DNA from: Streptomyces fulvoviolaceus
GTDB lineage: Bacteria; Actinomycetota; Actinomycetes; Streptomycetales; Streptomycetaceae
Assembly: GCF_000718165.1 (NCBI RefSeq)
Contig: NZ_JOEY01000030.1
Location: forward strand, 1-64,000
Length of the DNA stretch: 64,000 nt
Reading direction: 5' to 3'
Shown here: piece after piece, positions 50,614-59,290 of the stretch
How the letters are laid out: every line of letters begins with the position of its first letter
Numbering within the stretch: position 1 is the stretch's first letter
Made by a program: the position numbers and the translations under genes
Notes under the pieces: generated by a model
Database searches by the model: none
What the model saw: the letters and a program-made list of their open reading frames with translations, nothing else
What the model was told of the DNA's origin: nothing

Positions 50614-52499
50614 CGGAGGAGGGGCGGCGGGTTCCGCCGACTGCCCGGATCGCGGAGTTCCCCAAGACGGCTGCTGACCAGGCCCGTTGGTGGGAGGGGC
50701 ACATCTTGGAGGTACTGCATGGTCTGCCGCCGGATGCTCCCCAAGGGGCGGTGCCGCGGCCGGAGTTCGACCCCAGGCTGCACTCGCTGGCCGAACGCGA
50801 GCGGGCCAAGGCGGCCGAGCTGACGGCGGCGGGCCACCGGATGACGGCCAGCGGCGTCAAGCAGCGGCGCCAGCGTTATCACCGCGACGGGCTGGTTGGG
50901 CTGGCCGACGGCCGCTCGGCCAAGCAGCTGCCTCCCTTCGGCCAGATCGCCCCGGCGGTGGTCGACGCGATGCGGCAAGCGATCGCCGAGACGACCGATG
51001 CCTCCTCAAGGACAGTCCGATTCACCATCTGGCGGACCAAGCAGATCCTGGCATCCGGCGAGGATGGCGACGGCATCGAGCTGCCCCACGAGCGCACGCT
51101 CTACCGGCTGTTCGACAAACTGGCCGCCGGGACACATGCGACCGGCTCTGCCACTACGCGCCGCTCGCTGCATGCGCGTCCGGCCGGCCCGTTCGGGGAA
51201 GTCCCGGCCATCGCGCCGGGCGAGCTGATGCAGATCGACTCCAGTCCGCTGGATGTCCTGGTCAGGCTGGACGACGGCATCGCGGAGAAGGTCGAGTTGA
51301 CCGCGCTGGTCGATATCGCTTCCAGGTCGATCACTGCGGCGGTGCTGCGGCCGACGACCAAGGCGGCCGACGCCTCCGCCCTGGTGGCCCGCAGCATCAC
51401 GCCGGACATGATGCGTCCGGGCTGGTCGGAGTCGCTGCGCATGTCCCGGTCGGTACTGCCGCACCGCCGACTGCTGGCCCTGGACGAGCGGCTGGAGCAT
51501 GCGGCGGCGAGGCCGGTGATCGTTCCGGAGACGGTCGTCTGCGACCACGGAAAGCTGTTCATCTCGAACAACTTCCGCGCTTCCTGCCGCTTTCTGGGCA
51601 TCACGCTGCAGCCGACACACAAGGCGTCGCCCTTCGAGAAAGGAGTGATCGAGAAGACCCTGGGGTCGGTGGCGACGCTGTTCGCGCAGTTCGTCGCGGG
51701 CTACACCGGCCGGTCGGTGGACCGCCGCGGCCGGCACTTGGAGGACGGACCACTGTGGTCGCTGCCCGAGCTGCAGGAACTGCTGGACGAGTGGATCGTC
51801 GCCGTCTGGCAGAACCGGCCGCACGACGCCCTGCGCGACCCCGACGCACCGAGGCGGGCGTTCTCGCCGAACGAGAAGTACGCGATGCTGCTGGAGTCGA
51901 GCGGCTACGTCCCGGCCGCGCTGAGCGGTGAGGACTACGTCGAGTTGCTGCCGGAACGGTGGCAGGCGATCAACGCCTACGGCATCAAGATCAACCACCG
52001 CACCTACGACAGCCCGGAGTTGAACCCGCTGCGCCGTCAGCGCTCCGGCATCGCAGAGAAGAACGGCTTGTGGGAGATCCACCACGACCCCTACGACGTC
52101 TCCCGGATCTGGGTACGCGACCGCCGCGGCGACAGGGACCGGTGGATCACGGTGTTCTGGCGGCACCTGCACCGCGTCGGCGTCCCGTTCGGCGAAATGG
52201 CCTGGGACCACGCCCGCCAACAGGTCCAGGACGGCAACGAGGCACAGATCGCGGATGCGGCGGCCGCCCTGCTCCAGCGCGCCCACGATGGCCCCCAGGA
52301 TGAGAAGGACCCTCCGGCCAAACGGTCTCAGAAAGATCGCCGGATTGCCGCCCGCACCCGGGCGACCGCCCCAGGCCGGGAGATCCCCGATCCGCCGACC
52401 GACCGCGAACCAACGGATGAGGACACCGAGACCTCGCCGGCCAAGGTCATCCCGCTAGGTCTGTTCGACCCGCTCGCCAACCCCTGGAGGCGCCCGTGA
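50610..52499 (+). CDS. tnsB: TnsB/TniA-like DDE transposase
   Basis: 629 residues. N-terminal helix-turn-helix region (GHRMTASGVKQRRQRYHRDGLVGLADGRS) binds the end repeats. The RNase H-like core carries Asp210 (LMQIDSSPLD), Asp312 (VCDHGKLF) and Glu348 (EKGVIEKTLG), a D-(35)-E spacing. A Mu-type C-terminal beta-barrel follows (YGIKINHRTYDSPEL, YDVSRIWVRD). The last 100 residues are disordered and charged, ending LGLFDPLANPWRRP, probably the TnsC contact. It catalyses 3'-end cleavage and strand transfer. Overlaps tnsC at GTGA. Confidence 0.93.
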   Translation: MTEEGRRVPPTARIAEFPKTAADQARWWEGHILEVLHGLPPDAPQGAVPRPEFDPRLHSLAERERAKAAELTAAGHRMTASGVKQRRQRYHRDGLVGLADGRSAKQLPPFGQIAPAVVDAMRQAIAETTDASSRTVRFTIWRTKQILASGEDGDGIELPHERTLYRLFDKLAAGTHATGSATTRRSLHARPAGPFGEVPAIAPGELMQIDSSPLDVLVRLDDGIAEKVELTALVDIASRSITAAVLRPTTKAADASALVARSITPDMMRPGWSESLRMSRSVLPHRRLLALDERLEHAAARPVIVPETVVCDHGKLFISNNFRASCRFLGITLQPTHKASPFEKGVIEKTLGSVATLFAQFVAGYTGRSVDRRGRHLEDGPLWSLPELQELLDEWIVAVWQNRPHDALRDPDAPRRAFSPNEKYAMLLESSGYVPAALSGEDYVELLPERWQAINAYGIKINHRTYDSPELNPLRRQRSGIAEKNGLWEIHHDPYDVSRIWVRDRRGDRDRWITVFWRHLHRVGVPFGEMAWDHARQQVQDGNEAQIADAAAALLQRAHDGPQDEKDPPAKRSQKDRRIAARTRATAPGREIPDPPTDREPTDEDTETSPAKVIPLGLFDPLANPWRRP

Positions 52500-53548
52500 C
52501 CCTCTCCAAGCCGACAGCCCGGCAAGCCGTCTTGCGGGAGGCCGACGCCGAGGCCGACCGACAGCTGAACACCCTGACTGGATGGCACAGGTTCATCGAC
52601 GGGCCGCCCGCACCCCCGGACCTGGCCTCCCGGAGCGCTTGGCAGCAGATGCCAGTATCCGAGCGGGACCTCTACGACGAAGACCGCCTGGACCATCACG
52701 CCCGCATGCTCACGATCGCCACCTCGTTCGTCGAGAAGACGGCGATCTGCGGCCGTCGGCTGGTCCTGCTCAACCGCCACGCGATCAGCGCCCGCCGCGG
52801 GCTGATCGTTTCCGGCCCCGCGGGCACCGGAAAGACCATCGCCATCACCCAGTTGGGACGCTCCCACGAACTCCTTGACCGGGCCCGGCACCCACACGTC
52901 ACCGACCGCATCCCGGTCGTCTACGTCACCGTCCCGCCGGCCGCGACGGCCCGCATGATCGGCACCGAGTTCGCTCGCTTCCTGGGCCTGCCGGTGCGGG
53001 CCCGCTCGAACATGACCGACATCATCGAGGCCGTGGTCGGTGTCTGCACCGACACGCGCACCGGTCTGGTGCTGGTCGACGAGCTCCACAACATCTCACT
53101 CACCAGCCGCCACGGCGCCGAAGTCGCCGACACCCTCAAGTACTTCTCCGAGCGCCTGCCCGCCACCTTCATCTATGCCGGCATCGACATCGCCGAATCC
53201 AGCCTGCTGACCGGGACACGCGGCGCCCAGATCGCCGGCCGCTTCACCCTGATCCCCTCCCGCCCCTTCCCCTACAACAGCGAATGGAAGGGCCTGGTCG
53301 CCACCATGGAAGACACCCTCCGGCTCCACGACCACCGCCCCGGCACGCTGACCAGCCTGGACCGATTCCTCCACGACCACACCGGCGGCATGATCGGATC
53401 CCTCTCACACGCCATCCGCGGAGCCGCGATCGACGCCATCCTCACCGGCACCGAGAAGATCACCAAGAAGAGTCTGCAGGCCATTCCGCTCGACCACACT
53501 GCCCACACCACCGCCTCGATGGCCACGAAGACCGCAACATGCCGATGA
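52496..53548 (+). CDS. tnsC: TnsC/TniB-like AAA+ transposition regulator
   Basis: 350 residues. Walker A GPAGTGKT (107-114), Walker B LVLVDELHN (from 191). The preceding IPVVYVTVPPAATARMIGTEFARFLGLP and following IYAGIDIAESSLL (sensor 1 region) are typical of TniB/TnsC. It forms ATP filaments on target DNA, selects the target with TniQ and activates TnsB. The GTG start overlaps the tnsB stop; TGGAGG is the ribosome-binding site. Confidence 0.93.
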   Translation: MTLSKPTARQAVLREADAEADRQLNTLTGWHRFIDGPPAPPDLASRSAWQQMPVSERDLYDEDRLDHHARMLTIATSFVEKTAICGRRLVLLNRHAISARRGLIVSGPAGTGKTIAITQLGRSHELLDRARHPHVTDRIPVVYVTVPPAATARMIGTEFARFLGLPVRARSNMTDIIEAVVGVCTDTRTGLVLVDELHNISLTSRHGAEVADTLKYFSERLPATFIYAGIDIAESSLLTGTRGAQIAGRFTLIPSRPFPYNSEWKGLVATMEDTLRLHDHRPGTLTSLDRFLHDHTGGMIGSLSHAIRGAAIDAILTGTEKITKKSLQAIPLDHTAHTTASMATKTATCR

Positions 53549-54225
53549 ACAGCGAACTGCCGGCCCGGTATGCACCCCTACCGGTCCGCCTCCGCCCCTG
53601 CCTAGGAGAATCCTCCGACTCATACATCCGGCGCCTGGCCCGCGCCAACCATCTCAAGCCCAGCTTCCTGCACTGCTATCTCTCCGGCCCACCGCAGTGG
53701 TTCGCCAGGCCGCTCCTCGAACACCTCGCCACGGTCGCAGGCCACTCGCCCGAGGCACTCGAACGCGCCCTGGCCGACGCCAGCGCCCTGGGCGGCGCCA
53801 ACAGGCCACGCCGCCGCCTGCCCAGGAAGAATCCCTTCGCCCGGCGCCAGGACCTGGCGCACCGCATCGCCCAAGAAGCCCTGAAAGGCACACGGATCCA
53901 CACGCTCGCCAAGCGCTACAACCTCCGCTGCTGGGATATCCGCTTCGCCCTGGAGACCCCACGCCTGACCACCACAGAGACGGGACAGCTGGCCGACCCC
54001 ATCACCGGCGAACTCGCCGACCTGATCGAGAACATGATCAGCAGAGGGCTGAACAAGAGGCAGATCTGGATCGAGCTCATGGACGACCACGACTACCTGG
54101 TCAAATACCACAGCATCCGCCACTACATCGACTACACGCGATCCGGCAGACAGCGCAAGAAGCGGTCAGCCTCCCCCTTGACATCCAACCTAGTCGCCCC
54201 AGGTCAGCGCACTGCACCCGACTAA
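53539..54225 (+). CDS. tniQ: Minimal TniQ/TnsD-like target-selection protein
   Basis: 228 residues (226 from the ATG at 53545, which overlaps the tnsC stop as ATGA). N-terminal LPVRLRPCLGESSDSYIRRLARANHLKPSFLHCYLSG matches TniQ. A helix-turn-helix (LAKRYNLRCWDIRFALETP) and a second helical unit (GLNKRQIWIELMDDHDYLVKYHSIRHYIDYTR) follow. It lacks the CxxC...HxxxC zinc ribbon of most TniQ proteins and is shorter than TnsD. Its role would be choosing the insertion site. Confidence 0.85.
   Translation: MPMNSELPARYAPLPVRLRPCLGESSDSYIRRLARANHLKPSFLHCYLSGPPQWFARPLLEHLATVAGHSPEALERALADASALGGANRPRRRLPRKNPFARRQDLAHRIAQEALKGTRIHTLAKRYNLRCWDIRFALETPRLTTTETGQLADPITGELADLIENMISRGLNKRQIWIELMDDHDYLVKYHSIRHYIDYTRSGRQRKKRSASPLTSNLVAPGQRTAPD
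54178..54196 (+). repeat. Right-end internal transposase-site copy
   Basis: TTGACATCCAACCTAGTCG, the same motif as the left array, but in the forward orientation, opposite to the right terminal repeat 23 bases away. It overlaps the 3' end of tniQ. Confidence 0.75.
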
Positions 54226-54243
54226 CTTCGATGTCAAAGGACA
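54219..54243 (-). repeat. Right terminal inverted repeat
   Basis: Reverse complement begins TGTCCTTTGACATCGAA and ends AGTCG, matching the left repeat at 21 of 25 positions. It ends the element at ...GGACA. Confidence 0.92.
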
Positions 54244-54248
54244 TGAAG
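54244..54248. repeat. Target-site duplication, right copy (TGAAG)
   Basis: TGAAG directly outside the right terminal repeat, identical to 49732-49736. Confidence 0.85.
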
Positions 54249-54296
54249 GTTTCCGGCAGACAACTTGCTCCCTGCTCGGGGCCCGACTGTGTGTGC

Positions 54297-54581
54297 ATGC
54301 ACGCCCTCGGTTACGCCGCCGACCGGGAAGCGGCGGGCACGAGCTCGGCCGCATCCTGGCCCACCACCTCACCCACGGGGATGTCCCGACGGCCCAAAGA
54401 CAACTGGTCGCGCTCGGCTCCGCACTGGACCTACTACCGGTCACGGCACCCGGTCAAGGCCGAACTCGAACAGGTCGCAGCCGTCTTCGAGCGCGCCACC
54501 CGCTCCCGTGCCACCGCCGACCTCGGCAGCACCCGCATCCTGCGCCGCAGCGGCGAGCCGCAGCCGACGCGGCAGCGCTGA
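54297..54581 (+). pseudogene. Probable gene remnant with two compensating frame changes
   Basis: Codon use is Streptomyces-like in three segments: MHALGYAADREAAG in one frame, HELGRILAHHLTHGDVPTAQ and RQLVALGSALDLLP in the next, then HPVKAELEQVAAVFERATRS and RATADLGSTRILRR back in the first, ending at TGA 54579-54581. It is either a decayed gene or a sequencing error. The frame also joins left of the transposon if TGAAG is counted once, so the element may have inserted in it. No family recognised. The rest of 54249-54679 shows no other gene. Confidence 0.4.
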
Positions 54582-54679
54582 TCACGACCGCATGGGCATT
54601 CTGGGCGGTGTCGCCGATCACCGGGTCCGCGGCGTCCGTGCGTACCTCAGCCGCACAACGAGCCGCCAGCGGGCGGCCA

Positions 54680-55816
54680 TCAGGCTCTCTTCATATAGGG
54701 TGTATGTCCGGGGTCGAAGGGCCGCGCGAGACTCGTCCGGATCACGCCGTCGCTGGCGCGCAAAACCGCCGCCAGTTCTCCATGGAGCTTGTCGGGGATG
54801 GACCCTGCCCCGAGGGCGCAGGCGCGAACCAGAGCGCGGCAGTCCTGCGCTTGCCGGTCCGTGGCAAGCGCGGTGAACAGAGAGTGCTGCAGATTCTCGC
54901 GGGCCGCGTAGCCGTCCTCAGCCTCCTTCATCCTGCGGTGCAGCTGCTCGACAATGTCGTGTGCACCGGGCGCCTCGGCGGAACCGATCGCGTCGAGGAT
55001 GGTCAGGCCGAGCCGGATGTCGAAGACGGTCATCCCAGGTTCGGCCTTCCGCTCGGAGTAGGTCGTCACCAATTCCGCCAGGTGGCCGTCAACCAGCCGC
55101 CCGGCATCTCGGCGGCACAGGACGGCGAGGCAAGCCGTGACAGCTTGCTCCCACGGATCGCCGGGCACGGTGTCGGCGAGGAGGGCAGCAGCCCATTTCG
55201 TGTCACCCGCAACGAGGGTGGCGAGTACGGCGACTTGGCGCCCATCGAGCATCCGTTTGCCTACTCCGTGGTGAACTTCGATATGTGCTTTGGCCTCCGC
55301 CCAACGTCCCTTGGTCGTGAGAGTGCGGGTCCCATCGGCAAGGAGCACGCGCCACAGCCACGCGCGGACCTCGTGGCGGTCCTCGTCGGTCGTAGTGAGG
55401 TCCGCCGGTACGGCGACACCCTCAAACCGGGCCGCTGTGCCTGCCTCGACGACCTTGTACAGGTCGAGTAGGTGCTGGCGTCCCTCGTCGGTGTGGCCGG
55501 CGCGGATCTGGAGGCGGGCGAGGTTGACGACCGGTTCCAGTCCCCGGATTGCGCTCATGCCGGGTAGGGGGCACGCGTCGAGGTAGGCGGCGGCGTGCTG
55601 GTGACACATCTCGCGGGCGAGATCGGGAAGGCCGAGGTCGGAGGCGATGAGTGCGGCCTGGTTGTAGACGGCGGATGCGAGCCCTTGGTCGCCCTTGTTC
55701 ACCGCCGTCTCGGCGAGGTCGACGAGGCCGCCCACGCGTTCGGGCAGGGGCAGACAGGCGGGCCGGAATCGGGCGACGAGCGGGAAGCGCTGGGCTATGG
55801 GTCCGTGCGGGTCCAT
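54680..55816 (-). CDS. Helical-repeat protein of unknown function next to the lanthipeptide cluster
   Basis: 378 residues, entirely alpha-helical in appearance, with TPR-like units (LVDLAETAVNKGDQGLASAVYNQAALIAS, LARLQIRAGHTDEGRQHLLDLYKVV, WAEAKAHIEVHHGV). No DNA-binding or catalytic motif. Such proteins occur beside Streptomyces peptide clusters and may interact with a regulator. It is on the same strand but after the cluster terminator, so it is transcribed separately. Confidence 0.72.
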   Translation of the reverse strand: MDPHGPIAQRFPLVARFRPACLPLPERVGGLVDLAETAVNKGDQGLASAVYNQAALIASDLGLPDLAREMCHQHAAAYLDACPLPGMSAIRGLEPVVNLARLQIRAGHTDEGRQHLLDLYKVVEAGTAARFEGVAVPADLTTTDEDRHEVRAWLWRVLLADGTRTLTTKGRWAEAKAHIEVHHGVGKRMLDGRQVAVLATLVAGDTKWAAALLADTVPGDPWEQAVTACLAVLCRRDAGRLVDGHLAELVTTYSERKAEPGMTVFDIRLGLTILDAIGSAEAPGAHDIVEQLHRRMKEAEDGYAARENLQHSLFTALATDRQAQDCRALVRACALGAGSIPDKLHGELAAVLRASDGVIRTSLARPFDPGHTPYMKRA

Positions 55817-55850
55817 GGGCCCCCCGGGCGTGAGTGAGAAGTGCTGGGGC

Positions 55851-55890
55851 GACGGTGCCCGCCAGCAGCCGTACGCCAGCGGGCACCGTC
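55851..55890 (-). terminator. Terminator of the lanthipeptide operon
   Basis: Perfect 12-bp stem GACGGTGCCCGC (55851-55862) with GCGGGCACCGTC (55879-55890), 16-base loop, 17 bases after the methyltransferase stop. Confidence 0.8.
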
Positions 55891-55906
55891 CCCTACGCAG
55901 GGGGCG

Positions 55907-57997
55907 TCACCGCCAGTCGACGACGATGCGGTTCAGCGGGGTGTCGAGAGCGAAGAGGCCGGGGCGCTGCTCGATGGCGGGGGCGTCGAGGGGCTGGATT
56001 TCGAACGTGGCCTCGCGGCCGCGGTATGCGCTGTCCCAGGTGCGGATGGCGTCGGCGACCTTCGCGGCCAGCTCGTCGCTGCCGGGGCCGTGGCCGATGA
56101 CGCCGAACTCCCAGAGCTTGCCGCCCTCGGGGGTCTTCTTCTTCGACACGCGTCGCGCCAGGTAGGTGACGGCGCCCTTGTCGACGGCCGCGGTCGACGA
56201 GGGGTAGGGGTCCTCCGTGAGCAGAGTGCCCTTGGCGCTCTGGGGGAACAGCATCCGGATGAGGCCGGCGGAAAGGGAACAGGTGACGAAAAGTTCCATC
56301 CACTCCGGCGATTCCATGGCGCGGACCATCATGCCGGTCCACTCCTCGGTGCGCGGCTGGTCCAGGACTCCGGCGAGCGCATCGGCATCGATGTGCTGCC
56401 CAGCGGGGAACTGAAGCCGGACGGTGCCGTCTGCGCTGAGCGGGATGACGCGGCGGTCGTCGTCGGCGATGCCCCGCCGGAGCGGCATGAAGGTGTTCAT
56501 CTCGCTGCCGAGAGACACCCATCGACCGTCACGCTGCTCGTAGGCGATGGACCGGGAGACGGTGCCCTTCAGACGCTGGGGGACGAGGAGCCGGCCGTCG
56601 GGGGCGAGCTGTTGCATCCAGGCGTGTGGTACGCCGTGAGCGCCCACGGTGGCGATGATCCGGTCGTACGGCGCTCCTTCGGCGTAGCCGAGGGCCCCGT
56701 CGCGGGTCACGGCCTCGACGTTGGTGAGACCGGCTGCGGCCAGGTGTGCGCGAGCGCCCTCCACAAGGTCGTCGTCGACATCGAGGATGGTCACGTGCCC
56801 GCTCTCCCCGACCAGGTGGGCGAGGAGAGCGGCGTTGTAGCCGGTGCCGGCGCCGAGTTCGAGGATGCGCTCGCCGGGCTGGGCGTCGAGCTGGTCCAGC
56901 ATGAGGGCGACGACGCCCGGCTGGGAGGCGCAGGAGATGGACGTGCCGTCGGTGTCGTACTTGATGTGCACTGGTGCATTGGCGTAGGCGTCTTCGAGCG
57001 ACGCCTCGGGCACGAACACGTGGCGGGGCACGGTCCGCAACGCGGTCTCGACGGCGGGCGTGCGGGCGTGTCCGTCCGCGCGGAGCTGGTCGACCAGGGC
57101 GTTGCGGAGGCGTTCGGCGTCAGCCGTGGGGGTGGCGATCGTGTCGGTGTTCACCGCCCTGACGCTATCCGTCTCGGCCGTTGCGTCGTCGGTCGACGCG
57201 GTGTTGTCACTCGTTCCCATGATGACCTCTCGTGCGATGTGGGACATGGCGCTTTGGTCGTCCCGGAGGAGACCGGCGCGGTTGGCGTGAAAGATCACGT
57301 GGTGGGCAATGACGGCTCGCAGACCGCGGGTGAGGGCGCCGCGGCCTGCGAGGTCGGCGAGCGCGCTGCCCGCCCACTCGAAAGCGGCGACCCACTCGTT
57401 GTGCTCGGCGAGCGGGCCGTTCGGGCGGCACAGGCCATGGGCGTCGACCGCCATCAGCTTCCGCATCGCGGGCGCCAGTTCGGCGGCCCGCGCAGGAGGT
57501 AGAAGGCCGGTGGCCGGTCGGAGGGCGGCGACCTTTTCCCATACGTCGCCCTGCTCGAACCAGTCCAGGTCGGCCGCCCGCATCATCACGCTTGCCAGCA
57601 GCACGGCGGTTTCCCGGCGTCCCAGCTGCTCCGAGCCTGGTTGATAGGTGAGCAGGTGGCGGCTGTCCTTGTGGAACAGGTCATGGGCGACGTCCATGGC
57701 CCGAGTTCCGCCGAAGACGTGGGTCTCGGGTTCGTAGATGTAGGGCAGCCATGACACGGCCATGCCGTCCTGTACGAGGTCGCTCAGCAGCGCTTCGACG
57801 ACGGGTGAAGGCTCGTCCGCGCGGTACCGCAGCGGCCAGGGCTGCTTGTTCATGAACCACCAGCCGGTGAGCTGCCCGTCCCTTTCGGCGGCGAGGAGGA
57901 CAGGGGCGATGCGTTCGACGATGGCGCGCTGGGCGCTCTCGCGGTCAGCGAAGGTGATGTTGTGTTGCTGCCAGCGGTCGGAGCGGTCGGGGGGCAT
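55907..57997 (-). CDS. SpaB_C-like domain fused to FxLD-system protein-isoaspartate-type O-methyltransferase
   Basis: 696 residues. Residues 1-250 look like a SpaB_C/thiopeptide-type domain (GQLTGWWFMNKQPWPLRYRAD, DVAHDLFHKDSRHLLTYQ), the module that acts in glutamate elimination in LanB systems. Residues about 290-510 are a PCMT-type methyltransferase (VPRHVFVPE, ILELGAGTGYNAALLAHLVG, ATVGAHGVPHAW). The C-terminal 190 residues match the FxLD-system extension. Related LanSA enzymes methylate an Asp of the precursor, leading to isoaspartate; here that is inferred. Twenty-four bases separate it from lanC. Confidence 0.85.
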   Translation of the reverse strand: MPPDRSDRWQQHNITFADRESAQRAIVERIAPVLLAAERDGQLTGWWFMNKQPWPLRYRADEPSPVVEALLSDLVQDGMAVSWLPYIYEPETHVFGGTRAMDVAHDLFHKDSRHLLTYQPGSEQLGRRETAVLLASVMMRAADLDWFEQGDVWEKVAALRPATGLLPPARAAELAPAMRKLMAVDAHGLCRPNGPLAEHNEWVAAFEWAGSALADLAGRGALTRGLRAVIAHHVIFHANRAGLLRDDQSAMSHIAREVIMGTSDNTASTDDATAETDSVRAVNTDTIATPTADAERLRNALVDQLRADGHARTPAVETALRTVPRHVFVPEASLEDAYANAPVHIKYDTDGTSISCASQPGVVALMLDQLDAQPGERILELGAGTGYNAALLAHLVGESGHVTILDVDDDLVEGARAHLAAAGLTNVEAVTRDGALGYAEGAPYDRIIATVGAHGVPHAWMQQLAPDGRLLVPQRLKGTVSRSIAYEQRDGRWVSLGSEMNTFMPLRRGIADDDRRVIPLSADGTVRLQFPAGQHIDADALAGVLDQPRTEEWTGMMVRAMESPEWMELFVTCSLSAGLIRMLFPQSAKGTLLTEDPYPSSTAAVDKGAVTYLARRVSKKKTPEGGKLWEFGVIGHGPGSDELAAKVADAIRTWDSAYRGREATFEIQPLDAPAIEQRPGLFALDTPLNRIVVDWR

Positions 57998-58021
57998 GCG
58001 GGGGTCCTTCGGTCGATGGGA

Positions 58022-59290
58022 TCAGGCGATGAGCAGGCAGGCGTCCCAGGTGGATCGGGGCGGTTCGCCGGTGCTGGGCGCGAGGAGGGCCAGGGCGATA
58101 CCGGCTGCGCCGTCGAGGAGGCCGGGGCCGCGCTCCTCGTCCTGCATGAGCGTCGTGGCGGCGTGTGCGGGGTCGGTGTCCGGCGGTTGGACTGCGGCTA
58201 GGAGTGCCGGGATCGTGGCGCGGAGCTGTCCGGCGGTCGAGGGGTGGGCGTCGTCGGCCGCGCGGGCGGCGACGTGGGCGAGGCCGGCGAAGCCGTGGCA
58301 CAGGGCGTTGTCCGTCGTGGCCTTGAGCTGAGCGGGGTCGGTGAGGGCGGCCACGAGCGCGTTCTCGGCGTCCAGCTGACGGCCGTCGTCGCCGCAGGCG
58401 AGCGCGGCGAGTTGCTGGGCGCGGGCGAGGCCAGCGGTGCCGTAGCACCATGACGGCCGCCGCGGCGTGGACGAGGTGAGGCGGCCGGTGCGCAGCTCGT
58501 CCCGGGTGACCCAGTACGGCCACGCCGGGCCTCGGCCGGTGTCCTCTCGGCATCGGTCCAGCCACACCAGGATCCGGCCCAGTGCGTCATCGTGGCCGTC
58601 GACAAAGGTGCCCTGCCTGGCGGCCAGCGCCAGGAGCGCGAGCACGCCGCCGATACCGTGCGCCATGCCGTTGTTGGCGTGTCCGCCTCGAAAACGGTCG
58701 TCCGGGCGGCCCGAGGGCCCCGTGCCCGTCCACCAGCCGGGCAAGTTCTCGCCGTCGTGTCTGATCGGTTGGGTGAGGCGTACGCAGTAGTCGAGTACGG
58801 CACGCAGGGCGGCGCTGCCAGGGTTGCGGCGCAGGAGGTAGGAGCCGTATCCGCTAAGGCCGCGAATGGTGTCGAACTCCGCGAGCGCTGGGAGGAGTCC
58901 GGCGTCGATGCGGCGGTGTGCGGCGTCGACGCGGCGGCTCACGTCGTCAGCCATTTGTCGGTCGAGAGCGTCAAGGGCGCGCTGGTAGGCGCCGGGCAAG
59001 TGATCGGCGGCGCAGGCCAGAGCGTGCGCGAAGGCGGGCGCCCCGTAGAAGGGGTGGCTGTCGGGACCGCTGGTGAGCGGCTCGCGGGAGGCGGCGGCGA
59101 GCCAGTCGTGGGCGCGCTGCCACGGCCCCAGGCAGGCCGCAGCCCGCTCGATGTGCAGGAGCGCGATGCCGAGCAAGCCATAGGCAAGGTGCTGCCGATG
59201 AGAGACCGCTGGCCCAAGGTACGCCGTGTAGGGGTCGGCGAGCTGCTCGGCGACGGCGTCGGCCAGGTCCAGCACGGCCTGTGCCGTCAT
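58022..59290 (-). CDS. lanC: Lanthionine synthetase C-like cyclase
   Basis: 422 residues, double alpha-toroid. Zinc ligands Cys282 (SWCYGTAGLARA) and Cys331-His332 (ALCHGFAGLAH) are present, and His211 in GHANNGMAHGIGG is the expected general base/acid. It adds the precursor cysteines to dehydrated Ser/Thr, forming lanthionine rings. The ATG overlaps the lanB stop (ATGA), so stoichiometric translation is likely. Confidence 0.92.
   Translation of the reverse strand: MTAQAVLDLADAVAEQLADPYTAYLGPAVSHRQHLAYGLLGIALLHIERAAACLGPWQRAHDWLAAASREPLTSGPDSHPFYGAPAFAHALACAADHLPGAYQRALDALDRQMADDVSRRVDAAHRRIDAGLLPALAEFDTIRGLSGYGSYLLRRNPGSAALRAVLDYCVRLTQPIRHDGENLPGWWTGTGPSGRPDDRFRGGHANNGMAHGIGGVLALLALAARQGTFVDGHDDALGRILVWLDRCREDTGRGPAWPYWVTRDELRTGRLTSSTPRRPSWCYGTAGLARAQQLAALACGDDGRQLDAENALVAALTDPAQLKATTDNALCHGFAGLAHVAARAADDAHPSTAGQLRATIPALLAAVQPPDTDPAHAATTLMQDEERGPGLLDGAAGIALALLAPSTGEPPRSTWDACLLIA

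Larger units (their letters stand above)
49737..54243 (+). mobile_element. Complete Tn7-like transposon (tnsA-tnsB-tnsC-tniQ), 4507 bp
   Basis: Bounded by 25-bp terminal inverted repeats that match at 21 of 25 positions and begin TGTCCTTTGACA, with the same TGAAG on both outer sides. Inside are only the four transposition genes, in one plus-strand operon with stop/start overlaps at each junction, and transposase-site repeats near the ends. No cargo, CRISPR or Cas gene is present. Intact ends, duplication and reading frames suggest recent movement and a functional element. Confidence 0.93.
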
